From: Thiodiazotropha sp037382065
Lineage (GTDB): Bacteria; Pseudomonadota; Gammaproteobacteria; Chromatiales; Chromatiaceae
NCBI GenBank assembly: GCA_037382065.1
Contig: JARRQF010000143.1
Coordinates: forward strand, 1-12,114
DNA length: 12,114 nt
Direction: 5' to 3'
The translations under genes were made by a program, and so were the position numbers. This document shows, piece by piece, positions 7,110 to 12,114 of the stretch. The notes beneath the pieces are model-generated. The model saw nothing but the letters and a program-made list of their open reading frames with translations. It did no database searches and was not told where the DNA came from. Position 1 is the stretch's first letter. Every line of letters starts with the position of its first letter.

Positions 7110-7145
7110 GGATCTCTAATAATGGTTCAGCAGCAAAAAGGGAGT

Positions 7146-7151
7146 ATTATA
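7146..7151 (-). promoter_or_regulatory. Candidate -10 box of the valS promoter
   Basis: The minus strand carries a perfect TATAAT about 37 bases ahead of the valS ATG, inside the valS-ppdK gap. No good -35 is seen at the usual distance (ACACTT or CACTTT at best), so strength cannot be judged. Confidence 0.4.
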
Positions 7152-7157
7152 ACCTTT

Positions 7158-7186
7158 TTGATGTAAAAAAGTGTGGTATCTAGATA
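7158..7186 (+). promoter_or_regulatory. Candidate ppdK promoter
   Basis: TTGATG (7158-7163) and TAGATA (7181-7186) are separated by 17 bases. The -35 is good and the -10 is poor. The ribosome site GGAGGG (7207-7212) lies eight bases before the ppdK ATG. The element overlaps the upstream part of the divergent valS promoter region. Confidence 0.35.
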
Positions 7187-7220
7187 ACTAAACTACGATA
7201 ACAATTGGAGGGTCTATATC

Positions 7221-9986
7221 ATGGACCAGCAACGACATATCTTTGCATTTCATAAGGGTGACGGAAAGGATAAGAAGCTGCTGGGAGGTAAGGGGGCCAA
7301 TCTTTGTGAAATGACCCAGTTTGGGTTGAATGTCCCTCCTGGATTCGTAATCAGCACAGAGGCGTGTCTTGACTATCTGGCGAATGAATCCAAAGCCCTT
7401 CCCAAAAGTTTGATGGAGGATGTGCGTCAGCACATGGTCCAGGTTGAAGAGGCGACAGGCAAGGGGTTTGGTAAAGCGAACAACCCACTGCTGGTTTCGG
7501 TACGTTCTGGCTCAGCCATGTCGATGCCAGGCATGATGGATACAATTCTCAATCTGGGTCTCAATAACAATACCCTGCAGGGAGTGATCGAGCAGACTGG
7601 CGACTCCCGATTCGGCTACGATGCCTACCGGCGATTCATTCAATTGTTTGGCAAGGTCGCACTGGGTGTACCTGATGAGGCGTTTGACGAAGAGTTTGAT
7701 ACCGTGAAACAGAATGCCCGTGTCAGTGAAGATGTGGGACTTTCCACTGCGGATCTGAAAGATATTTGTGATCGTTTTCTTAAGGTTTTTGAGACGCATA
7801 CCGGCCACCCCTTTCCGGAAGACCCCTACGATCAACTCGAAATTGCTATCAAGGCTGTGTTTGCATCCTGGATGGGAAAACGCGCTGTCGACTATCGACG
7901 GCAGTTTAATATTACCCCGGAATTGGCTAATGGCACTGCTGTGAATGTCTGTACGATGGTATTTGGCAATCGGGGAAATGACTCGGCAACCGGAGTGGCT
8001 TTTACTCGTAATCCGGGTACTGGTGAGAATAAGCTGTATGGCGAATATCTGGTGAATGCCCAGGGAGAAGATGTGGTGGCAGGTATTCGTACACCCAAGC
8101 CCATTGCCCGCCTCGCTGAAGAGATGCCGGAGATGGCGAAGCAGCTTGAGGAGTTGCGCCAGAAATTGGAGACTCATTATAAAGAGGTGCAGGATTTTGA
8201 GTTTACCATTGAGAGAGGCACGCTCTACTGCCTGCAAACCCGAAATGGCAAGATGAATGCGACAGCGATGGTGCGTAGCTCCGTTGAAATGGTGGAGGAG
8301 GGGCTGATTAGCAAGGAGCAGGCTCTGCTGCGTATCGATCCAGCCTATCTGGAGCAGATGCTCTATCCACGTCTAAATACAGAATTCAAAGCCGAACCCA
8401 TAGCCCAAGGCTTGCCCGCTTCACCGGGTGCCGCAAGTGGCTTGGCTGTTTTTGATGCAGACCGAGCGGAAATGATGGGTAAGGATCAGAAGTGCCAATT
8501 GATTCTGGTACGTGAAGAGACCAAGCCAGAGGATATCCATGGTTTTTTTGCTGCTGAAGGCATACTCACCAGCCGTGGCGGCAAGACATCCCATGCTGCC
8601 GTTGTAGCCCGCGGTATGGGTAAGCCCTGTGTTGCTGGTGCTGAAGGGATCACTGTCGATGTGCAAAGACGCGAGGCGATGGCGAAAGGGGTCGTGATTA
8701 GAGAGGGCGATATGATCACGATTGATGGCAGTAGTGGAAATGTCTATCTCGGCAAGATGCCAATGGTAGAAGCTGATTTCACAGAGGAGTTGAATCGGCT
8801 GCTGCGATGGGCCGATGAGGCGGCTTACCTGCGCGTTTTGGCCAATGCTGATACCGCAGTTGATGCTACTCGTGCACTCAAATATGGCGCCATGGGAGTT
8901 GGTCTGTGCCGTACTGAACGGATGTTTAACGCTCAGGATCGTCTGCCGGTAGTGATTGAAATGATTGTTGCTGAGACACCAGAGCAGCGTCAAGCCGCTC
9001 TGGATAAGTTGCTACCGATACAGCGAAGTGATTTTAAGGAGATTCTGGAGGTGATGTCGCCCCGACCCGTGACGATCCGACTACTCGATCCGCCGATTCA
9101 CGAATTTCTCCCCACCGAGCAACAGTTATTGAGTGACCTGGATGAGTTACACCATTTGCGGCATTCTGTGCGAGGCATGAACGTATTGGCTGGCAGCTTG
9201 ATGCTATTACAGGACCCGGAACATGCCAAGCAGGAGGCTGATTCGCTGCGCCACCTGGTGGATGAGAGCCTGGTAGAGTTGGCGATAGAAAAGAAAGAGA
9301 CCATGTTGCGTAAGGTGCGTGTTTTGACTGAAACAAATCCTATGTTGGGTCATCGCGGCGTGCGTTTGGGCATCACCTTTCCTGAAATTTATGGCATGCA
9401 GATTCGTGCTATTCTGGAAGCAACAGCCGAATGTGCAGTCAAGGATCTCGAAGTTCATCCGCAAATAATGGTGCCGCAAGTCTGTACAGTTGAGGAGTTA
9501 AAGCGGGTTAAGCTGATGGTGGATGAGATTCGCGCCGATGTTGAAGAGAAATCTGGACTGACACTCAATTTCCGCTTTGGCACCATGATCGAAGTGGTGC
9601 GAGCCTGTATGCGGGCCGATTCATTAGCGGACGAAGCAGAATTCTTCTCTTTTGGTACCAATGATCTAACTCAGGCAACCTTCTCATTTTCCCGTGAAGA
9701 TGCCGAGAATAAATTTCTGCCGATGTATAACCAGAATGACATCCTGAAAGACAACCCCTTTGAGGTGTTGGATGAAAAGGGGGTTGGTAAACTGATGCAA
9801 TTGGCGGTGGAGTGGGGACGTCAGACAAAGCCGGATTTAAGTGTTGGTATTTGTGGTGAACATGGAGGTCATCCAAGCTCCATCGCATTTTGTCATCGTG
9901 CTGGGCTGAATTATGTCTCCTGTTCCGCGCCACGAGTACCGGTTGCCAGATTGGCTGCGGCCCATGCCAGCCTATTGCATCTGTGA
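7221..9986 (+). CDS. ppdK: Pyruvate, phosphate dikinase
   Basis: A 921-residue enzyme interconverting pyruvate, ATP and phosphate with phosphoenolpyruvate, AMP and pyrophosphate, in gluconeogenesis or PPi-linked glycolysis. Visible in order: the N-terminal nucleotide-binding domain (GGKGANLCEM at 22-31, SVRSGSAMSMPGMMDTILNL at 93-112), the swivelling phospho-histidine domain with GGKTSHAAVVARGMGKPCVAG (His458 is the phosphorylated residue; the adjacent Thr456 is where the regulatory phosphate goes in regulated homologues), and the PEP/pyruvate TIM-barrel domain with GLCRTERMF, GHRGVRLG, FFSFGTNDLTQATFSFSRED and GICGEHGGHPSS (Cys878 is the expected general acid). EVVRA at 791-795 has Val where many PPDKs have Pro; I believe this occurs in a proteobacterial subgroup. 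Full length, clear GGAGGG ribosome site, divergent from valS. Confidence 0.97.
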   Translation: MDQQRHIFAFHKGDGKDKKLLGGKGANLCEMTQFGLNVPPGFVISTEACLDYLANESKALPKSLMEDVRQHMVQVEEATGKGFGKANNPLLVSVRSGSAMSMPGMMDTILNLGLNNNTLQGVIEQTGDSRFGYDAYRRFIQLFGKVALGVPDEAFDEEFDTVKQNARVSEDVGLSTADLKDICDRFLKVFETHTGHPFPEDPYDQLEIAIKAVFASWMGKRAVDYRRQFNITPELANGTAVNVCTMVFGNRGNDSATGVAFTRNPGTGENKLYGEYLVNAQGEDVVAGIRTPKPIARLAEEMPEMAKQLEELRQKLETHYKEVQDFEFTIERGTLYCLQTRNGKMNATAMVRSSVEMVEEGLISKEQALLRIDPAYLEQMLYPRLNTEFKAEPIAQGLPASPGAASGLAVFDADRAEMMGKDQKCQLILVREETKPEDIHGFFAAEGILTSRGGKTSHAAVVARGMGKPCVAGAEGITVDVQRREAMAKGVVIREGDMITIDGSSGNVYLGKMPMVEADFTEELNRLLRWADEAAYLRVLANADTAVDATRALKYGAMGVGLCRTERMFNAQDRLPVVIEMIVAETPEQRQAALDKLLPIQRSDFKEILEVMSPRPVTIRLLDPPIHEFLPTEQQLLSDLDELHHLRHSVRGMNVLAGSLMLLQDPEHAKQEADSLRHLVDESLVELAIEKKETMLRKVRVLTETNPMLGHRGVRLGITFPEIYGMQIRAILEATAECAVKDLEVHPQIMVPQVCTVEELKRVKLMVDEIRADVEEKSGLTLNFRFGTMIEVVRACMRADSLADEAEFFSFGTNDLTQATFSFSREDAENKFLPMYNQNDILKDNPFEVLDEKGVGKLMQLAVEWGRQTKPDLSVGICGEHGGHPSSIAFCHRAGLNYVSCSAPRVPVARLAAAHASLLHL

Positions 9987-10032
9987 TATTCTTTTTGCTC
10001 ATTCAATATAGACTCTTGATGAGGTGAAAACC

Positions 10033-10728
10033 ATGCTGTTGCGTCGCATGATCACAACACTTCTGTTTTTGCTGTGTAGCATCTGTTTTGCAGAGAGTTT
10101 TTCTTGGCAGGGTGCTTTACAGGATGGGAGTCATATTAGTATTGACCCTCACACTAATAAGGTGACCCGCACAGTGGATGGGGGGGCGACGCCACTATGG
10201 GATGGTGTGCATCGCCTGGATAATGGTGCCGTCATTATTGTGCGTGACGGTGTTGTGATGAAGGATATGGCGATTATCGAAGCGCAAAAAGAGCAGAATC
10301 GAGATCGGCTCAATGCTGCCTGTATGCAGTTAGTGAAAAAAGTATGCGGTGTACATGACGAGTGTGATGCATATCCAGCCTGTGATCCAGCTCGCCAGCT
10401 TTTGGCCATGGAGCATGAAGAGCTGAATGAGAGTGGGACGGTGCTTGAAACATCGACACACTGTCTGGAGGGGCTGGATAACAATCAGTTTTTTAAGGCT
10501 TGTGATAAGCGCCAGACAGAGGAAAAAACGATTTGTGAGAAGCTACAGATGAGGGTTTGTGGCGAAGAGAGTCAATGCTCAGAGAGAGAAGCTTGCGCTG
10601 CTGCTAAACAATTGGTTTCAATGGAGCAGCAGGATATACACACTGTTCCTGACGGATTTACCTATGCTACAGCTCAATGTCAGGATGCCCTGGCCTCTGA
10701 ATCAAAATTCTTTCGGAGCTGCGAATAG
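10033..10728 (+). CDS. Secreted cysteine-rich protein with a duplicated six-Cys module
   Basis: A 231-residue protein with a signal peptide (MLLRRMITTLLFLLCSICFA, cleavage before ESFS). A beta-rich N-terminal part (SFSWQGALQDGSHISIDPHT...) is followed by two tandem repeats, roughly residues 96-158 and 166-231. Each repeat has six cysteines spaced C-x7-C-x5-C-x5-C-x26/27-C-x12/13-C, with shared (R/K)QL..ME and FF(K/R)(A/S)C elements. The even cysteine count and export suggest disulfide-stabilised helical modules in the periplasm. I recognise no family. ATG at 10033 is preferred to GTG at 10024 because GAGGTG (10021-10026) is spaced six bases from it. It starts 46 bases after ppdK on the same strand with no terminator between, so co-transcription is plausible; no functional link to PpdK is evident. 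Confidence 0.75.
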   Translation: MLLRRMITTLLFLLCSICFAESFSWQGALQDGSHISIDPHTNKVTRTVDGGATPLWDGVHRLDNGAVIIVRDGVVMKDMAIIEAQKEQNRDRLNAACMQLVKKVCGVHDECDAYPACDPARQLLAMEHEELNESGTVLETSTHCLEGLDNNQFFKACDKRQTEEKTICEKLQMRVCGEESQCSEREACAAAKQLVSMEQQDIHTVPDGFTYATAQCQDALASESKFFRSCE

Positions 10729-10768
10729 ATGCACAAGTGTCGCGGGTACATGGATGTGCAGGAGCGAC

Positions 10769-10824
10769 CCTTGCCCTGTACCACCACAAACACACCCTTC
10801 ACGCTGCCCAACTGATCTTTTTAG
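10769..10824 (+). repeat. Dispersed repeat R1, copy B
   Basis: A 56-base block matching 133-188 at 52 positions without gaps. Just upstream, GGTACA (10745-10750) and TGTACC (10777-10782) form an inverted repeat that overlaps the start of the block, so the full element probably begins near 10741. It lies about 40 bases after the stop of the cysteine-rich gene. Confidence 0.8.
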
Positions 10825-10841
10825 TTGATTGTTACGGACGT

Positions 10842-10896
10842 TGAAGCAAGAAGCCTCGCCCAAAGTAACTTGTTGCGGCGGGCGGGGAGTAGTCAC
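10842..10896 (+). mobile_element. Orphan IS200/IS605-type terminal hairpin (omega-RNA-like 3' end)
   Basis: TGAAGCAAGAAGCC, then a stem CCTCGCCC (10854-10861) with GGGCGGGG (10880-10887, one G-U pair), then AGTAGTCAC. From memory this order (GAAGC..GAAGCC, GC stem, AGTAGTCAC) is characteristic of the right end of IS605-group elements carrying tnpB, where it forms the 3' end of the guide RNA scaffold. No tnpB or tnpA coding sequence precedes it; R1 and the cysteine-rich gene do. It therefore looks like a solo end or relic. The family assignment rests on recognised pattern, not alignment. Confidence 0.5.
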
Positions 10897-10928
10897 GTTG
10901 AATTCATCATTCTGGTAGGTAGTCCATT

Positions 10929-10973
10929 GTCGGGAGTGTCGGTTTTTTTAACCGGACTGCCAATGAACCGACA
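10929..10973. promoter_or_regulatory. Possible upstream activator sites for the sigma-54 promoter
   Basis: TGTCGG occurs at 10929-10934 and again at 10937-10942, and CCGACA at 10968-10973. The outer pair TGTCGGTT (10937-10944) and AACCGACA (10966-10973) is a perfect 8-base inverted repeat. The cluster sits roughly 180-220 bases ahead of the predicted sigma-54 transcription start, a usual distance for enhancer-binding activators. Which activator would bind is unknown, and a simple hairpin remains possible. Confidence 0.3.
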
Positions 10974-11125
10974 GCAATTTAATCAGCTACCTAGGAAGTT
11001 CTTGTTGAATATTACCAAAAATTCCCGAAAAAATAAAGATTTAACCGTCGAAAATCTTTACATTCACCAGGGGTTTATAGCGAGATATTTTATTAAGTTG
11101 AGCTAAACCATCGAGTTATTTTGTG

Positions 11126-11141
11126 TGGCACTAATATTGCT
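11126..11141 (+). promoter_or_regulatory. Sigma-54 (RpoN) promoter
   Basis: TGGCAC-TAATA-TTGCT matches the -24/-12 consensus TGGCAC-N5-TTGCW, with GG and GC exactly 12 bases apart. It is correctly placed for the peptide gene at 11176: transcription would start near 11152, leaving a leader of about 20-25 bases that contains AAGGAG. Activation would need an RpoN-dependent enhancer-binding protein, which is not encoded in the window. Confidence 0.75.
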
Positions 11142-11175
11142 TTCATAAAAGTAAGATTCGAATAAGGAGATTATG

Positions 11176-11271
11176 ATGTTACTCAACAGCAAATATCAAA
11201 TGGCTTGGCCAGAAGATCCATCATGGCCAGATCCTTATGGCGATGATCCATACGACATCAGCTTAAACTGA
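11176..11271 (+). CDS. Sigma-54-driven acidic Trp/Pro-rich peptide (31 aa)
   Basis: ATG at 11176, stop TGA at 11269-11271. The first residues are MLLNSKYQMAWPEDPSWPDP and the rest is YGDDPYDISLN. AAGGAG (11164-11169) is spaced six bases from this ATG and only three from the ATG at 11173, so the second is preferred. With a near-perfect sigma-54 promoter and a strong ribosome site it is very likely expressed. There is no signal peptide or membrane span. The short basic head and acidic, Pro/Trp/Tyr/Asp-rich tail would suit a ribosomally made peptide precursor, but no maturase lies in the window and no known precursor motif is seen. It shares 16 identical bases with the micro-ORF at 3534-3584. 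I do not recognise the family. Confidence 0.6.
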   Translation: MLLNSKYQMAWPEDPSWPDPYGDDPYDISLN

Positions 11272-11303
11272 CTACCTGACACAAGAGGGTTACTGACCGA
11301 TTC

Positions 11304-11358
11304 CATTGGGGCAGGGCCTGCCGGGCTAATGCCATCACTTCTCTTGGGATAAGTGATG
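11304..11358 (+). other. Hairpins downstream of the 31-aa peptide gene
   Basis: Two stems follow the gene. GGCAGG-G-CCTGCC lies at 11310-11322, with CATT and AATG flanking it. CATCACTT (11333-11340) and AAGTGATG (11351-11358) form a perfect 8-base stem with a 10-base loop. Neither has a T-run, so they may protect or end the short transcript, but are not textbook terminators. Confidence 0.4.
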
Positions 11359-11418
11359 AATTAATGAATAGTCCGCCATTGACCAATAAATTCACACTAG
11401 TCATATAAGTACTGGCAT

Positions 11419-11485
11419 CTTGACATCTTCCTCAGCATGAATGCTGAAGACTCCTACGGCGCTCAGGCCGGGGGAGGATGTCAAG
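11419..11485. mobile_element. Short palindromic element with IS200/IS605-like ends
   Basis: A 67-base element. Its ends CTTGACATCTTCC (11419-11431) and GGAGGATGTCAAG (11473-11485) are inverted repeats matching at 12 of 13 positions. Inside is a second perfect stem TCAGCAT-GA-ATGCTGA (11432-11447). The GGGGGAGGATGTCAAG end resembles those of IS200/IS605-related palindromic elements; this is from memory. It abuts the phaR stop codon exactly and could act as a 3' hairpin for that gene. Confidence 0.55.
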
Positions 11486-11941
11486 TCAGTCATTATCTTT
11501 TTTTGGAGAGCTGAAACCAGCTGTGCTGAAAAAATCCTTCTGCATATCTGTCCATACATCCATATTGCTTTGAGCTAGGCTTGTCATTCTGGAGGTGAGG
11601 TCGTCACCCAGACTATTCCTGAGTTGCTCCTGCTGAGCGCTAAACACCCCCAAGCTCTGCTCCAGATAGTTTCCAAAAATGCCTTGAAGTGCACCTCCGT
11701 AAAAACGGATAATTTGTGACAGCATATCAGCTGTAAACAGTGGTTTACCGCTGGATTCAGTTTCAAGAATGATCTGAAGCAGGATGTTGCGAGTGATCTC
11801 TTCATCGGTTGTGGAGTCGATAACCCTGATTAATTCACCACCAATAATGAGTTTGCGGAGCTGGGCCAGGGTGATGTATTTGCTCTGCTCTGTGTCATAT
11901 AACCTGCGGTTGGGATATTTTTTTATAATGCGATCTGGCAT
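11486..11941 (-). CDS. phaR: Polyhydroxyalkanoate synthesis repressor PhaR
   Basis: A 151-residue DNA- and PHA-binding regulator that represses phasin genes, and often its own gene, until PHA granules form and titrate it. The N-terminal PHB/PHA accumulation DNA-binding domain is clear: RIIKKYPNRRLYDTEQSKYI (4-23), ITLAQLRKLI and DSTTDEEITRNILLQII. A PHB_acc segment follows (FTADMLSQIIRFYGGALQGI at about 69-88, then YLEQSLGVF), with a short Gln/Lys/Asp-rich tail. ATG at 11941 gives the family-typical start MPDRIIKKYPNRR; a GTG four codons earlier is possible, and no strong ribosome site helps choose. No phaC, phaA/B or phasin gene is in the window. A hairpin element touches its stop codon and a MITE-like copy begins 54 bases ahead of its start. 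Confidence 0.93.
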   Translation of the reverse strand: MPDRIIKKYPNRRLYDTEQSKYITLAQLRKLIIGGELIRVIDSTTDEEITRNILLQIILETESSGKPLFTADMLSQIIRFYGGALQGIFGNYLEQSLGVFSAQQEQLRNSLGDDLTSRMTSLAQSNMDVWTDMQKDFFSTAGFSSPKKDND

Positions 11942-11995
11942 GCTATTTAACACTATGGTTGATATTCATTACTGCCAGTTTACCTCAATAAGGTG

Positions 11996-12106
11996 ACACT
12001 AGTGTGGTGCTTCATACAAATTGACGATGATAGAAGCCTGCTCAGGCCAGGAGACAAGGCGCAATGCGCAGGGAATGGCTCGCCCTTTTCAAGCATTGCA
12101 ACGCAG
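11996..12106. mobile_element. MITE-like element, copy 2 (runs toward the window end)
   Basis: 111 bases identical to 1945-2055. The left end has the same CTAGTGTGGTGC terminus, but the sequence after GCAACGCAG differs (TATCCTGG instead of CACACTAG), so the known right terminus is missing here. The copy may be truncated, or a longer form continuing past the window. It lies 54 bases upstream of the phaR start, in the region where its promoter would be expected. Confidence 0.75.
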
Positions 12107-12114
12107 TATCCTGG

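Larger units (their letters stand above)
10729..11172. other. Gene-poor accessory interval
   Basis: About 440 bases without a convincing coding sequence. In order they hold R1 copy B, an orphan IS200/IS605-type end hairpin, a cluster of TGTCGG/CCGACA motifs and a sigma-54 promoter, each listed separately. The frame that stays open from about 10825 to 11106 lacks a good start and passes through these elements. Confidence 0.6.

Noticed and set aside
7512..8237. Long minus-strand frame (241 codons) inside ppdK
   Set aside because: Antisense shadow of a clearly conserved gene, with no plausible protein features or ribosome site.
8421..8993. Minus-strand frame of 190 codons inside ppdK
   Set aside because: Antisense to the conserved phospho-histidine and PEP domain coding sequence; composition is that of a shadow frame.
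10825..11106. Plus-strand frame of 93 codons after R1 copy B
   Set aside because: Begins with a weak alternative start without a ribosome site and runs through the IS605-type hairpin and the activator-site cluster; not recognisable as a TnpB remnant.
1..12114. CRISPR array, tRNA or rRNA
   Set aside because: No regularly spaced direct repeats, cloverleaf-forming segments or rRNA-like stretches were seen; the repeats present are dispersed and not array-like.

Overview
This looks like a chromosomal stretch from a free-living or symbiotic gammaproteobacterium. ValS, PpdK and PhaR read as gammaproteobacterial-type proteins, and a bacteriohemerythrin relative, a DUF2914 protein and a COG3671-type membrane protein fit the same group. 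The many short intergenic repeats resemble those I associate with sulfur-oxidising Chromatiales-like lineages; that placement is inference, and genus cannot be fixed from the window. There are no tRNA, rRNA or CRISPR features.

Layout. 1-585: no convincing gene; a hairpin, one copy of a dispersed repeat (here R1) and two copies of a second repeat (R2). 586-1861: a bacteriohemerythrin-like gene (+) converging on an eight-helix membrane protein gene (-). 1937-2698: a short terminal-inverted-repeat element (MITE-like), a small COG3671-type membrane protein gene (-) whose stop codon lies in the element's right end, then an inverted pair of R1 copies. 2699-3916: a secreted DUF2914 gene (+) facing a minus-strand group made of a small lipoprotein gene and three tiny ORFs (16, 58 and 39 codons). 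4245-7109: valS (-). 7221-10728: ppdK (+), divergent from valS, followed 46 bases later by a secreted cysteine-rich protein with an internal duplication. 10729-11485: accessory-looking DNA with another R1 copy, an orphan IS200/IS605-type end hairpin, a near-consensus sigma-54 promoter driving a 31-codon acidic Trp/Pro-rich peptide gene, and a palindromic element. 11486-11941: phaR (-), with a second 111-base copy of the MITE-like element just upstream.

How the genes relate. The core metabolic genes are valyl-tRNA synthetase, pyruvate phosphate dikinase (PEP/pyruvate interconversion) and the PHA-responsive regulator PhaR. They do not form one pathway, although PpdK and PhaR both bear on central carbon and storage carbon. 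The gaps hold mobile or repeat DNA and micro-genes. The most unusual items are (i) the sigma-54-driven 31-aa peptide gene, (ii) the tandem micro-ORFs near 3230-3584, which share an identical 16-base stretch (encoding YQMAW in both) with that peptide gene, and (iii) a hemerythrin fold in which both Fe2 histidine ligands are replaced by Asn.
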